From NCBI GenBank assembly GCA_964471325.1, contig CAYYFL010000004.1:1-64000 (forward strand): DNA of 64,000 nucleotides, in the 5' to 3' direction. The notes beneath the pieces were generated by a model. It worked only from the letters and a program-made list of their open reading frames with translations, did no database searches and was not told where the DNA came from. This DNA is from Velamenicoccus sp964471325. Lineage in GTDB: Bacteria; Omnitrophota; Gorgyraeia; Velamenicoccales; Velamenicoccaceae. Positions 1-9,136 of this stretch are shown here, piece by piece; positions within the stretch are counted from its first letter, which is position 1; every line of letters starts with the position of its first letter. The position numbers and the translations under genes were made by a program.

Positions 1-423
1 TTATATGGCTATCTTTCCCATCTCTTTGTTTCTGTCGTGTATACTAGTGATACGGATACCCGATAGAAAAAATGGGATGGCAAAGATTGCCATATACAAT
101 AAACAAAATAGGATGTCCAAGAAAACATGATGTGGCTGTGGTGAAAACGGAAGCCAAGCAAAAAACATCACAGATAAAGGAATCGAAATAGAATAAGCAA
201 GGGCAAAATTACCAAGAAAAGAAAAGCTAATCTTATTTTGGGTTTGCCTGTTTATTAAATAAACATAAGTACCCGCCATGCCAATCCCCAGGAAAGCGAT
301 AGAGACAATAATGAATGCTCGCGTGCTTACCATTTTAAAAGTAAAGAATCTAAGCAGCGTTGTTTCAAAAATTAACACAGAATAAGAAATCGCGAAAACA
401 GCAAGGTTGATTAATCTTTTCAT
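1..423 (-). CDS. Short membrane protein resembling the N-terminus of membrane spermidine-synthase-like proteins
   Basis: A 140-residue hydrophobic protein with about four membrane segments. The stretch from residue 17 (FETTLLRFFTF) through the segment ending GIGMAGTYVYL resembles the first helices of the membrane-embedded proteins annotated as spermidine synthase-like, which usually continue for several hundred residues with more helices and a methyltransferase-like domain. Here a TAA stop ends the frame at the window edge after the fourth helix, so this looks like a truncated or decayed member, or an independent small protein. Its ATG overlaps the stop of the upstream polymerase-like gene (ATGA), so it is cotranscribed with the polysaccharide genes. 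The DNA is clearly AT-rich. Function unknown. Confidence 0.5.
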   Translation of the reverse strand: MKRLINLAVFAISYSVLIFETTLLRFFTFKMVSTRAFIIVSIAFLGIGMAGTYVYLINRQTQNKISFSFLGNFALAYSISIPLSVMFFAWLPFSPQPHHVFLDILFCLLYMAIFAIPFFLSGIRITSIHDRNKEMGKIAI

Positions 424-1907
424 AGGGCTTCCTTACTCATAGAATAACCCGTGCTGATTAAACTGATTGAAACAGCAACGAGTAAATTGACACTAAAATG
501 CGAGGCTGAAAGAAAGGCTCCAATAATCATGACGAAGAGATAGAGAGCCAAGATTTCAGTTTGTAGCACAAAGGCTGTATTCTTCGCAGTATTCAATAAA
601 TGTCTGATGCACATAAGAAGCGCAAGAAAAAGGACGAAATATTGAAGAATGCCGACCAATCCCTGCCGATAAAGAATTGCAAAGGGTAACAAATGAATAC
701 AGTGAACCTGATCAAGATTTCCTTCATAGACAGCTTTTATTGTTTCATCAGGTGTCTGTGAAAGATCTAGAGTAGCGCCGTTTCCTAATCCGAAGAAAAA
801 TGATATTGGCTTCTCCGACGCCAGTTTATTCATGACCATATCGGCCTCATAGAGTCTTTGATTAGTAGATATATCTTCCGGCTCACCACTCAAAAGAGCC
901 CTATCCGGCTCACCATTCAAAAGAAGAGCCCTGTTTTTTAACAACTCATCTGGAATAGCCTTTTGGTTATGCTGTGCTTTATTTTTTACGAAATCAGCAG
1001 TCGACAAAAAGAAAGAATCGAGACTCACAGTTTTAATTATTGAGTTGACCCTGTGAAAATAGGAGGAATAATCAATTTTATTTATGTGATATTGGTTAAA
1101 AATTGGTCGTGTTATCAAAAAAACAACCAAGACAAAAAGAAAGGAGACAAAAAATCCTTTTCTATGTTTTTCGATAGCGCATAAAGCGAGAACTCCTAGT
1201 ATGAATTGCAACGCAAAGCCCAGTTTTGTCTTTAATAGTGCGATTTCTGTTGTTAATAAAAAAAGAATCAGATAAAAAACTTTCATCTTTTTGCTGTTTA
1301 AAGTAAATACCAAAAAAGCAAAAATTATAAAAGTATTTGCTCCGTAAAAAACAAGAAAACCACTGATGGTTAATATTGTCTGAATAGCGACAAGGAAATA
1401 GAAAGTTATGCGCCAATGTGACGGTTTTACAATACAAAACCTGCCCAAAAGATAGACTAATGGAATAATAGATAAGGCAAAAGTATCGCTTAATAAATAC
1501 CGTGGTTTATTGTTTAAGGATAACCCTATAATAAAAGAAAGCACATTGCAACAAAACCAAACTAAAACAGCGCAATCCAAATAATTGAAATTTGAAAAAT
1601 GATTTTTTAAAAAATCCTTGGCTTTAAAAATACTATATGCAAGAACCGAGCATATCAGAACAGACCCAAAGAAAATACCCCACAAAAAAAGAACTATTCC
1701 ATGGATTTTGAATTCATTCCCTTCTATGTTAATAGGCGTGAGATGGTATGTAATAGGAACAATTTTGTCTAACCATGCAAAAAGAATTGCCCCATAAGCA
1801 TATAAAAATAGGAAAAATAAAAGATGCTTATTGGATAGAAAGAAAACAGAAAATTTTGATTGGGTTTTAAGTGTGTACAAAATAAGAACTCGCCGCTTTA
1901 AGCTCAC
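420..1907 (-). CDS. O-antigen polymerase (Wzy/WaaL-like) membrane protein
   Basis: A 495-residue polytopic protein with about ten to eleven membrane segments and one large soluble loop near residues 260-400, the layout of Wzy polymerases and WaaL ligases. No motif separates the two, but the neighbouring flippase and glycosyltransferases favour a Wzy-dependent pathway that joins undecaprenyl-linked repeat units at the periplasmic face. The start chosen is GTG at 1907, which overlaps the 3' end of the nucleotidyltransferase gene by about 40 bp; a TTG about 24 bp further in is an alternative. The loop holds an imperfect internal duplication (RALLLNGEPD / RALLSGEPE) caused by a DNA tandem repeat at 877-933. 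AT-rich, like its neighbours. Confidence 0.7.
   Translation of the reverse strand: MSLKRRVLILYTLKTQSKFSVFFLSNKHLLFFLFLYAYGAILFAWLDKIVPITYHLTPINIEGNEFKIHGIVLFLWGIFFGSVLICSVLAYSIFKAKDFLKNHFSNFNYLDCAVLVWFCCNVLSFIIGLSLNNKPRYLLSDTFALSIIPLVYLLGRFCIVKPSHWRITFYFLVAIQTILTISGFLVFYGANTFIIFAFLVFTLNSKKMKVFYLILFLLTTEIALLKTKLGFALQFILGVLALCAIEKHRKGFFVSFLFVLVVFLITRPIFNQYHINKIDYSSYFHRVNSIIKTVSLDSFFLSTADFVKNKAQHNQKAIPDELLKNRALLLNGEPDRALLSGEPEDISTNQRLYEADMVMNKLASEKPISFFFGLGNGATLDLSQTPDETIKAVYEGNLDQVHCIHLLPFAILYRQGLVGILQYFVLFLALLMCIRHLLNTAKNTAFVLQTEILALYLFVMIIGAFLSASHFSVNLLVAVSISLISTGYSMSKEAL
877..933. repeat. In-frame tandem duplication inside the polymerase-like gene
   Basis: A 27-bp unit at 877-903 is followed by a near-identical 30-bp unit at 904-933 that differs by one substitution and a 3-bp insertion. 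Both lengths are multiples of three, so the frame is kept. It adds a repeated RALL..GEP segment to the predicted periplasmic loop. Confidence 0.8.
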
Positions 1908-2592
1908 AGGCTAAATTAACATTGATATACTTATCACACAACTTAAATGACTTTACAATTCTTTTATCATCAATTGCTGCCTGAATGAGATCGGGTAATT
2001 CTCGTTCTCCTCTTTTCGGATTGATGGGCGTCTTCTCGATATAGTTAATTATTTCATTCTTAAATAATATATTGCCGGTTCCCATGATATTATTCGAGGG
2101 TTGGTCTGGTTTTTCGATGAGCCGAGTGATGTGTCCGTCTGCGTTTTGAAATACTGCATAGGTTTTCTTAATAAGGGAGACTTCTTCAACGACCACTACA
2201 CCACAAAGACTAAATAGTTCTTCCTTTAAAAAAAACTTAAGCATTTCATCATGTTTCGGCTTAAAGAGCAATTCATCTCCTAGCATCAGCATAAAGTCTT
2301 CCCCATCCAGTACTTCTCTGGCGCACTCGATGGCGTGGACGACCCCCCTTTGCTCTTCCTGTTCGATGTATCGGATAGGAATAGAACGAAAAGACGAGCC
2401 ATACGTCGTCCTGATCTCTTCAGCCTTGTAGCCGACCAAAATATCGATTTCGCGAAAACCTGCCTGATAGGCACATTCCAGGCTGTATTCGATTAAGGGT
2501 CTACCTGCGACTTTCAGCATGCATTTATTGATTGCTTGCGACATGTCGCCCAGGCGTTTGCCGCGGCCACCCGCTAAAATCAAAACTTTCAT
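1867..2592 (-). CDS. Sugar-1-phosphate nucleotidyltransferase (RmlA/GlmU-like)
   Basis: A 241-residue single-domain nucleotidyltransferase that transfers a nucleotide to a sugar 1-phosphate. The N-terminal motif MKVLILAGGRGKRLGD is the nucleotide-binding GGxGxRL signature, followed by MLKVAGRPLIEY (substrate region), MLGDELL (metal-binding Asp) and LIEKPDQPSN (EKP motif). ATG at 2592 is chosen because the motif starts there; longer in-frame starts would invade the upstream epimerase gene. The ATG shares one base with the stop of the upstream epimerase (TAATG), so the two are translationally coupled and may act on the same sugar. The nucleotide and sugar cannot be told from sequence. It lacks the left-handed beta-helix of GlmU. 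Confidence 0.8.
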   Translation of the reverse strand: MKVLILAGGRGKRLGDMSQAINKCMLKVAGRPLIEYSLECAYQAGFREIDILVGYKAEEIRTTYGSSFRSIPIRYIEQEEQRGVVHAIECAREVLDGEDFMLMLGDELLFKPKHDEMLKFFLKEELFSLCGVVVVEEVSLIKKTYAVFQNADGHITRLIEKPDQPSNNIMGTGNILFKNEIINYIEKTPINPKRGERELPDLIQAAIDDKRIVKSFKLCDKYINVNLACELKAASSYFVHT

Positions 2593-3632
2593 TAACGACG
2601 CCCTTCTTTTTGAAATATCTTTTTGTTTTCCTTGATCCAATCCAGGAGCTTCTTGATTCCGTCCCGCGGCATCACTTTTGGCTCCCAACGAAGGTTTTCC
2701 TGTGCCTTTGTGATGTTACAGACAAAATATTGCAAGTCTCCGTGCCGACCGGGTTCAAAACGCACCGAGGGCTTTTGTTTATTGATCTCCGCGATAATGT
2801 CGATGCATTCCAAAAGTGAAATGGCTGTTTTTTCACCGCCACCGATATTATAAATCCCAGGTTTTCTTGTTCGATAAAATGCGTCGAATGCCTCGCAGAC
2901 ATCTGTCGCATATATGATGTCGCGAACCTGTTTGCCGGTGCCAAAAATCGTCAGGGGCCATTCCAGGACGCTGCGAATGGAAAAATTAGCCACCCATCCG
3001 TGGTCTTCGCCTCCAAATTGGCGTGTGCCGTAAATACCTGTCAGACGAAAACTTGCGGCTTCCAGATGGTAGGTATCGATGTAGGTCTTGATATAAATGT
3101 CTCCAGCGCCTTTGGAGGCATGCAAAGGAGTCAAAATACCTTCCAGGGTCGGATGATTCTCGTCGATCCCTGCCGGGATTCTTGTATATTTATGCGCATC
3201 TTCCTTCAGGGTATCGTTGATCTTATTACCGTAAACATGGACGGTGGCGCAACAGGCAACGGGGATCTTCAGGGCCCTCGCCGCCTCAAGGACGTTAAAC
3301 GTCCCCAAGACATTTGTCGTGATATCGAGGCGCGGATCTTCCCAGCTGATCGTCATCGCCGGCTGTGCAGCCGTATGAATGATGTAATCACAATCCTTGG
3401 ACCATTTAAGAAGTACGTTATAATCCCTGATATCGGCTTTTACCATCCTGACGCCGAGCTTTTTTAAGTGGTCCCAGTTGTAGCTTCGTGCCGCATCTTG
3501 CGCAAATCCCGTCCGGGCCAATTCATGCTTGGTCATATTATCGTACGAGATAACCCTGTCTCCTCTACGGGCATAAAATTCACAGACATGCGACCCCAGG
3601 AAACCGCAACCCCCAGTCACCAAAACCTTCAT
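2592..3632 (-). CDS. NAD-dependent epimerase/dehydratase, CDP-paratose 2-epimerase (TyvE)-like
   Basis: A 346-residue extended SDR with the N-terminal NAD motif TGGCGFLGSH. The middle (GIYGTRQFGGEDHGW) and GTGKQVRDIIY resemble TyvE/RfbE, which converts CDP-paratose to CDP-tyvelose, and the C-terminus has the usual GIYNIGGG substrate-domain motif. The catalytic YxxxK is altered: the aligned stretch reads LTPLHASKGAGD, with Leu where Tyr is expected, so either this is a divergent subfamily or the activity is changed. Start ATG at 3632 has a GGGGG ribosome-binding stretch and overlaps the stop of the glycosyltransferase gene. With rfbF, rfbG, rfbH and a second epimerase in the same locus, a role in CDP-3,6-dideoxyhexose synthesis is plausible but unproven. 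Confidence 0.7.
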   Translation of the reverse strand: MKVLVTGGCGFLGSHVCEFYARRGDRVISYDNMTKHELARTGFAQDAARSYNWDHLKKLGVRMVKADIRDYNVLLKWSKDCDYIIHTAAQPAMTISWEDPRLDITTNVLGTFNVLEAARALKIPVACCATVHVYGNKINDTLKEDAHKYTRIPAGIDENHPTLEGILTPLHASKGAGDIYIKTYIDTYHLEAASFRLTGIYGTRQFGGEDHGWVANFSIRSVLEWPLTIFGTGKQVRDIIYATDVCEAFDAFYRTRKPGIYNIGGGEKTAISLLECIDIIAEINKQKPSVRFEPGRHGDLQYFVCNITKAQENLRWEPKVMPRDGIKKLLDWIKENKKIFQKEGRR

Positions 3633-4804
3633 ACAACCCCCTTCTTGTCTCGGCATACTTCCGTAAATATCCTTAGATTTTCTTTTGCGAAATTCTCCCA
3701 TGTCAGGTTCTTTTCGACCCATTCGCGGGAAATCCTGGCCTTCTCTGCATAACTCTTTCTGTTTTGATAAATTTCCATGACAGCCTCGGCATAATCATTG
3801 GTGACTATTCCGAGATCATGGGTTTTAATAAGATCCGACGCACCCATAGTCTCTGAAACGATGACTGGAGTACCAGCGCAAAGTGCTTCAAACGGAGCAA
3901 GCCATCCTCCCTGCGTTTTAACAGGAAAAAGCGCAAGGTCGCTGACGTGGTAGAGCTCGACAATATCTTTCCTTGCCAGAGGTCCCAAAAAGAAGACGCT
4001 GTCTTTTAAGCCGTGTGCGTCGATAAAAGAATCAAGTTCCCGTCTATAATCCTGGTTTTCCGGGCCGGCCAGAACCAGACAGGTCTGCGCAAACACCTTT
4101 TTGACAGAAAATAAGGCCTTAATGCTCTCTAATTGGTTCTTTTGTACAGTAACTGTGCCGATCTGGGTTATGACGAAACGACCCGAAAGCCCATATTTAT
4201 TCAAAATGCTTTGCTTGTCAACAGGAAGTCTTGAGAAAAAAACAAAGTCAATCCCATAAGGAACGATGTCCACGTGACGCCGGTATCGTTTCTCGATACG
4301 GCCGGCATTAATACAGTCTGCGCCGCATATCCTTTTTGCCATTCTGCGGACAAGGTAACCGTCGATACGCGCCCCGACAGAATTTAAAAACGCGCGTAAC
4401 GGCGAATGGGATAATTCGTTCCATGAGTCGGGAGGCTCGTTACACATCCAGACGGCATCGCGCACGCCGGCCAAAGCGCAGGCCCATGTTGCGGGAAAAT
4501 TATTAATATGAATTATTTCAAATATATCCATATGTTTTTTAAGCAAAGTTGCCAGTTGAATAGTTTGACGCAAGAATCCAATTAAACTAGATATAAAATT
4601 CCTGTGGTGTAAGATAAACGTTTCACAGCGCGAAGGCAAAATAAAAGGAATCCCCCGGCACATATTTTTGATCTCATCAGAAGCAGACAAAGATAGAATA
4701 CTCACATCTTGATTGAGCTTTTTCAATTCCAAGGCAAGTTGGATCACAACGATTTCAGCTCCACCACAAAATGACATTTGAGGATGAACAAGAAGAATTT
4801 TCAT
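3629..4804 (-). CDS. Glycosyltransferase family 4 protein
   Basis: A 391-residue GT-B glycosyltransferase. The N-terminus (HPQMSFCGGAEIV) has the glycine-rich acceptor loop of GT4 enzymes, and the C-terminal donor domain shows FVITQIGTVTVQKNQ, VLAGPENQDYR, FFLGPLARKDI and the E-x7-E region APFEALCAGTPVIVSE. It probably transfers a sugar from a nucleotide donor to the growing undecaprenyl-linked oligosaccharide on the cytoplasmic face. Neighbours are the flippase (one-base TGATG overlap) and the TyvE-like epimerase (ATGA overlap), so it sits in the same operon. Donor and linkage cannot be deduced. Confidence 0.85.
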   Translation of the reverse strand: MKILLVHPQMSFCGGAEIVVIQLALELKKLNQDVSILSLSASDEIKNMCRGIPFILPSRCETFILHHRNFISSLIGFLRQTIQLATLLKKHMDIFEIIHINNFPATWACALAGVRDAVWMCNEPPDSWNELSHSPLRAFLNSVGARIDGYLVRRMAKRICGADCINAGRIEKRYRRHVDIVPYGIDFVFFSRLPVDKQSILNKYGLSGRFVITQIGTVTVQKNQLESIKALFSVKKVFAQTCLVLAGPENQDYRRELDSFIDAHGLKDSVFFLGPLARKDIVELYHVSDLALFPVKTQGGWLAPFEALCAGTPVIVSETMGASDLIKTHDLGIVTNDYAEAVMEIYQNRKSYAEKARISREWVEKNLTWENFAKENLRIFTEVCRDKKGVV

Positions 4805-6324
4805 CAGAGAGTTGAGCTTTTATAAACATCTTCCATGACAACAGCTACGTCTTCAGTTTTGATTTTGTCAAAAACTCTCAGGCGTGGTCGCTGCATCAGC
4901 GAAAGCCAACTTGGAAATAATTTTATTGACGTCGCAAAGATAATAATATAGATTCCCAACCCGCCTAATAATGCAAAAAGTTTTTCATCAATGTGGCCGA
5001 AATAGACAAACAATAACATTCCAAGTCCAGAGATAAGTGGAATACTTAAGATTTCAAAAAATGGTATTTTTAATGATGTTGAAAGAATTCTATGGCAATA
5101 GAAAAGAGCAACTAGATCTGCAGAAATTTTTGCTATACATGCACCCAGTCCGCCCCAGCGAGGAATCATGAATAGATTAAAAGAAATATGGAGGGTGGCG
5201 GTCAATGTAGAGATTCTAAAAATATATTTTTCCATATTGAAGCACACAATCATTCGTGAATAAGCACCGATGAGTAGGGTGAGCCACGGCCACCATATAA
5301 GAAACTGAAAAAAGAGAGTACTGGATAAAAACTGCTTGCCATAGACACGGCCTAAAAAAGCTTCCGAGAACATCATTGAAGCAATAATCATAGGTAAGAA
5401 AAAAGCAGTAATACCACCTACAGTCAGGCTAAAAATTCTTCGTGATTCATTTAAATTATGAGCGGCCCTCGACATCGCAGGAAAGATAGCATTGAAATAA
5501 AGAGTGATGGCGCTCGCGATAAGCAAAATAGGTTTTTGTGCCGCCATAAAGATACTGGCAATAACCTCGCCTTTTCTAAGAAACAAGAATAATGAATCAA
5601 AATAATAAATGATCCAGCCAACAATGAGACTATATCCTATCGGTACGGCTTTTTTAAAAAGCTCGCTTTGTTTTAAAAAATCAAACTTACATTTGGGCAA
5701 ACCATAAGATCGAGCATAGAAAAAAACAGTAATAGCGCTCGAGATCATCCAGGAGACGAAAAATATATAAGCAATCTGTAGAAGCTGCCCTTCTTTGTTT
5801 ATCAAGGAAAAAATACCTAACATAAAAATGAGTGTCCGCGCAACGAGGCCAATGCTCAAATAGTGCATTTTGTCCAACCCCTGGAATAGCCAATCTGGCA
5901 TAATCGACGCGGGTAAAAGCGACAAACCGTAAAGTAAAATAACATATTTAATGAGATGAGGTTTATTGAGACACAAAACGAAAAGAAACAAAGCAAAATA
6001 ACTAAGAATCCCTAAAATAAGTTTAAGCGTAATAATTCTATCACCATAGTAACAGACTTCCTGCGGTTTCTTGGCTACTTCACGAGTCCCGATTATGTTC
6101 AGGCCAAAATTTGTTAAACACACAAAAAAAGCAAAAATAGATTCAGCGAATCCTACAACAGAAAAACCTTCTGGGCCAAGAATTTTAGCCATTCTCGCTG
6201 TCGCGATAAACAAAAGTAAAGTCCCTACTCCTTGACCAGCAAATAGGAAAAACAAGTTTGAGAGCACAGTTTTAGAGATAAACATAGTAAATTTGCTAAA
6301 ATACTGAGGTATTAATTTAGACAT
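4804..6324 (-). CDS. wzx: Wzx-type polysaccharide flippase
   Basis: A 506-residue MOP-superfamily protein with about fourteen predicted membrane segments. The N-terminal stretch FLFAGQGVGTLLLF followed by LGPEGFSVVGFAESI matches the first helices of polysaccharide-biosynthesis flippases, which move undecaprenyl-diphosphate oligosaccharides to the periplasm. It overlaps the upstream radical SAM gene by 8 bp and the downstream GT4 gene by one base, so all are in one operon. The DNA is strongly AT-rich with A/T-ending codons, unlike the genes right of about 11 kb, which fits the exchange of O-unit genes by transfer. Confidence 0.88.
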   Translation of the reverse strand: MSKLIPQYFSKFTMFISKTVLSNLFFLFAGQGVGTLLLFIATARMAKILGPEGFSVVGFAESIFAFFVCLTNFGLNIIGTREVAKKPQEVCYYGDRIITLKLILGILSYFALFLFVLCLNKPHLIKYVILLYGLSLLPASIMPDWLFQGLDKMHYLSIGLVARTLIFMLGIFSLINKEGQLLQIAYIFFVSWMISSAITVFFYARSYGLPKCKFDFLKQSELFKKAVPIGYSLIVGWIIYYFDSLFLFLRKGEVIASIFMAAQKPILLIASAITLYFNAIFPAMSRAAHNLNESRRIFSLTVGGITAFFLPMIIASMMFSEAFLGRVYGKQFLSSTLFFQFLIWWPWLTLLIGAYSRMIVCFNMEKYIFRISTLTATLHISFNLFMIPRWGGLGACIAKISADLVALFYCHRILSTSLKIPFFEILSIPLISGLGMLLFVYFGHIDEKLFALLGGLGIYIIIFATSIKLFPSWLSLMQRPRLRVFDKIKTEDVAVVMEDVYKSSTL

Positions 6325-7810
6325 GTGTATAGGGCTTTGAAATGGCTCTCTTTAGTCTAACTAAATATTTACTTAAAAGAGGGAAGCATTTTTTAAAATC
6401 AGTAGTGGTGATAACGCATTTATTGAGGAAGCCGCGTGGGAAAACAGACGATTTAATTATCGCATCCAGAATTTTAATGAATCGACCCCCATCTTTAAAA
6501 AATCTGTAACATAGGGTATATAAACGGACTAAAAAAGCAAAAAATTTATAATAGAAAATTAAATCGGTTTCAGTTATAGAAGCTAATTTAAGCACTGGTT
6601 TTTCAGCTAAGCTTGTCGGCAACTCTAATGATTTATCAATTAGGCCCATCTTCTCCGATAGTTTGTAAGCATCAGTTGAGATAAACGGATGGAAATAAGC
6701 ATTAAAAAAATGAGTGACGTTGCATTTGGCATTTAATTTTATAGTATCTAGGACTGTTTCGGAAGTTTCTGTGGGCATCCCTAGAATGTTGAAGGCATTT
6801 GTCCTGATACCCCTCTCTGTCAATAAATGAAATGCTTTAATAATCGTTTCATTTTTGACCTTTCGGTTCATAACGTTGAACCTCAGCATTTCATTGCCGT
6901 TCTCTATGCCTATATCTAGACTGACACATCCACTATCTCGATAAAGATCAGCTTTTTCTTCTGATATAAATTCTGCCCTTTCGTTTGAGGAATAAGGCAG
7001 TCCTATTTTTTCTTTATACATTTTACAAAATTCTTCAAACCATTCCATTGAACTACTTAACGTGTCATCGCTGAATCTGACGTAAGTAGCAGTTGGGTAT
7101 TTTTTAATTAAATATTCAATCTCAGAAAGAACATTTCGAATGCTTCGAATACGGCAATATTTTGAATGGTTCGGATAAATATGACGCAATGCATTATTGG
7201 CGCAATAACTACAATTAAAAGGACATCCTCGGGATGCTAAGACCGAAACCGCCTTGAAATAGGTGAAATCTTCCGTTTCGTTAAATGGGAATATATCATA
7301 ATCAGGAAAGGGAAGATCGTCTAAGTTTTCCAACAAAGGAGCGACAGGTGCCTTCAGGATTTTATCTTTGGTCTTAACATAGAAACTTTCAATTTTATCC
7401 AACGATTGACCTGAGGCAAAAGCATTAACGAATCTTGGAAGGACTATATCTGCTTCCCCCCTACACACTGCATCAATTCCATCTGTCATAATACTGCTTT
7501 CGGGGTCAAGAGTAGCATGGACACCGCCCCAAATCGTAAAAATCCCAAGTTCTTTTGTCATCTCGACCAAATGTCTAACTATTGGGGCTTGTGCGCTGAT
7601 AGCGGAAAAACCTATTATATCTGGTTGAGATATTTTTATTTGATCGAGCCACTGTTCTTTAGAAGGGATGCTCCTCACAGTTATCAGACCGACCTGATGG
7701 CCTTCTTTTTTCAGACCTGCAGAAAGATAAGCAATCCCACGATGAAATCTGCCGGTATTTGTATAAGTAACTTCAGGATATATAAAAAGAAAATTAATGT
7801 TGTGTTTCAT
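6317..7810 (-). CDS. B12-binding-domain radical SAM protein
   Basis: A 497-residue protein with an N-terminal cobalamin-binding-like Rossmann domain (residues about 1-150; QPDIIGFSAISAQAPIV, IWGGVHATLDPE), then a radical SAM core with the cluster motif in SRGCPFNCSYCANN, and a basic C-terminal region of about 120 residues. The classical His of B12-binding DxHxxG is not evident, as in many members of this class. Such enzymes often act as methyltransferases or in lipid and sugar modification. It lies inside the polysaccharide operon just upstream of wzx (8-bp overlap), so a role in tailoring a sugar or lipid carrier is an inference. AT-rich composition matches wzx. Confidence 0.75.
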   Translation of the reverse strand: MKHNINFLFIYPEVTYTNTGRFHRGIAYLSAGLKKEGHQVGLITVRSIPSKEQWLDQIKISQPDIIGFSAISAQAPIVRHLVEMTKELGIFTIWGGVHATLDPESSIMTDGIDAVCRGEADIVLPRFVNAFASGQSLDKIESFYVKTKDKILKAPVAPLLENLDDLPFPDYDIFPFNETEDFTYFKAVSVLASRGCPFNCSYCANNALRHIYPNHSKYCRIRSIRNVLSEIEYLIKKYPTATYVRFSDDTLSSSMEWFEEFCKMYKEKIGLPYSSNERAEFISEEKADLYRDSGCVSLDIGIENGNEMLRFNVMNRKVKNETIIKAFHLLTERGIRTNAFNILGMPTETSETVLDTIKLNAKCNVTHFFNAYFHPFISTDAYKLSEKMGLIDKSLELPTSLAEKPVLKLASITETDLIFYYKFFAFLVRLYTLCYRFFKDGGRFIKILDAIIKSSVFPRGFLNKCVITTTDFKKCFPLLSKYLVRLKRAISKPYTHV

Positions 7811-7902
7811 CTGGAATATTAAGAATCAATAAAAATGGTAAAGCGGCGTCAAAGTCAAAATATTAGCTCAGTTAAAAACAAATCCCACTAGCACGCAACA
7901 TT

Positions 7903-9027
7903 TCATTTGTTTTTGGTCTCGACTTTAATTGTTTCATACCCTGGGCAATCCAGACAAGGAATCGGAACATGTCCCTCGTGGATCGCGTCGCGCAGGTGCC
8001 GATATTTCGACCCACTCCAGATGGTCGCAAAGGGTTCCTCGAAAATATTACCTAAACGATGCTTAACCTGAAAATCGCGCCTGTTGGCCTCATTGCCGGC
8101 ACAACAGGGAATGACAGATCCGTCGGCAAAGATAAAAGGCATAATCCATTCCGTACACTTATTAATGGGCTGTTTTTCTTCTCGAGCATTTTTGCCCCAA
8201 ATGGCCCGAACCTTATATTTTTTTGACAGCTGTCGGGTTTCTTCTTTCAGAGCTCTCGGCAAGACAAAAACATCCTTCCTGATCTCATTGAAAGGATGCA
8301 AAAGATGCGAAAACATAATACCGATATTGTCATGTCCGGTCAATTCATAGACCAACTCGATCATCCGGGGTACTTCCGTATAGTTATTCCTAGAAATAAT
8401 AAAATGAAAAGATATTTCTGGAAACATTGTTTTATGTCTTCTTTTGGCATCGACGATGTATTTGATGTTATGAACGACCTGGTCAAAATCGGCCCCCACC
8501 CTGATCTTTCCGTAGGTTTCCTTTGTGGCTCCGTCGATTGAAATATAAAGCCGATCGAGGAGACCATCCGCTACAATTCTTTCGGCCAGCCCCGCATCCA
8601 ATCTGTGACAAGGATCGAAAAGTTCGATATAGACCTTCCTTCTCTTTGCATATGCCAACATCTTCAGATAATCTTTGTTCAGGAAGCTTGACCCGATGCC
8701 GGTCGTTCCCAACCACTTCAGATCAGGAAACTGGTCCACAATCATCTTAAATTGGTCCAACGTCAAATCGCGGGGCTTCTCCTTCCAGTAGGTATGTTCA
8801 CACATGGTGCATCGCAGATCGCAACGCGTTGTGATCTCCAGCTCAAAATACTTGGGATAGAACACAAATTGGGGATACCATTTGACCAAAAACAGATCTC
8901 TTATAAAATCGTTATTATAGATGGCGCCGACCCACAAATAATTGAAAAGATAGCGCCAGCCCTTTTCCAGCAGCATATATGTCATACGTCTGCATCTTGT
9001 CTGTAGTGCCAGTAGATCAATCATCAT
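7903..9027 (-). CDS. Radical SAM/SPASM domain protein
   Basis: A 374-residue radical SAM enzyme. The [4Fe-4S]/SAM motif is in TTRCDLRCTMCEHTYW (CxxxCxxC), followed by the TIM-barrel region (YISIDGATKETYGKI). The C-terminus carries a SPASM-like set of cysteines: NKCTEW, IPCCAGNEANRRDF and IPCLDCPGY, which would ligate auxiliary clusters. SPASM enzymes modify peptides, sulfatases or sugars, and related ones occur in many polysaccharide loci. Substrate unknown. It is separated by 92 bp from the B12-type radical SAM gene downstream and by 109 bp from the membrane glycosyltransferase upstream. The second of two consecutive ATG codons (9024) is an equally good start. Confidence 0.8.
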   Translation of the reverse strand: MMIDLLALQTRCRRMTYMLLEKGWRYLFNYLWVGAIYNNDFIRDLFLVKWYPQFVFYPKYFELEITTRCDLRCTMCEHTYWKEKPRDLTLDQFKMIVDQFPDLKWLGTTGIGSSFLNKDYLKMLAYAKRRKVYIELFDPCHRLDAGLAERIVADGLLDRLYISIDGATKETYGKIRVGADFDQVVHNIKYIVDAKRRHKTMFPEISFHFIISRNNYTEVPRMIELVYELTGHDNIGIMFSHLLHPFNEIRKDVFVLPRALKEETRQLSKKYKVRAIWGKNAREEKQPINKCTEWIMPFIFADGSVIPCCAGNEANRRDFQVKHRLGNIFEEPFATIWSGSKYRHLRDAIHEGHVPIPCLDCPGYETIKVETKNK

Positions 9028-9136
9028 ATTCCACTCGGATTCATCAAAACATATTATTTGTATCTCTCGTCAAGGCAACAAGAGCAAAATAGGTCTTTTG
9101 ATTTCTTCTGTCTTTTCATAGCGCGAAAGACATTCT

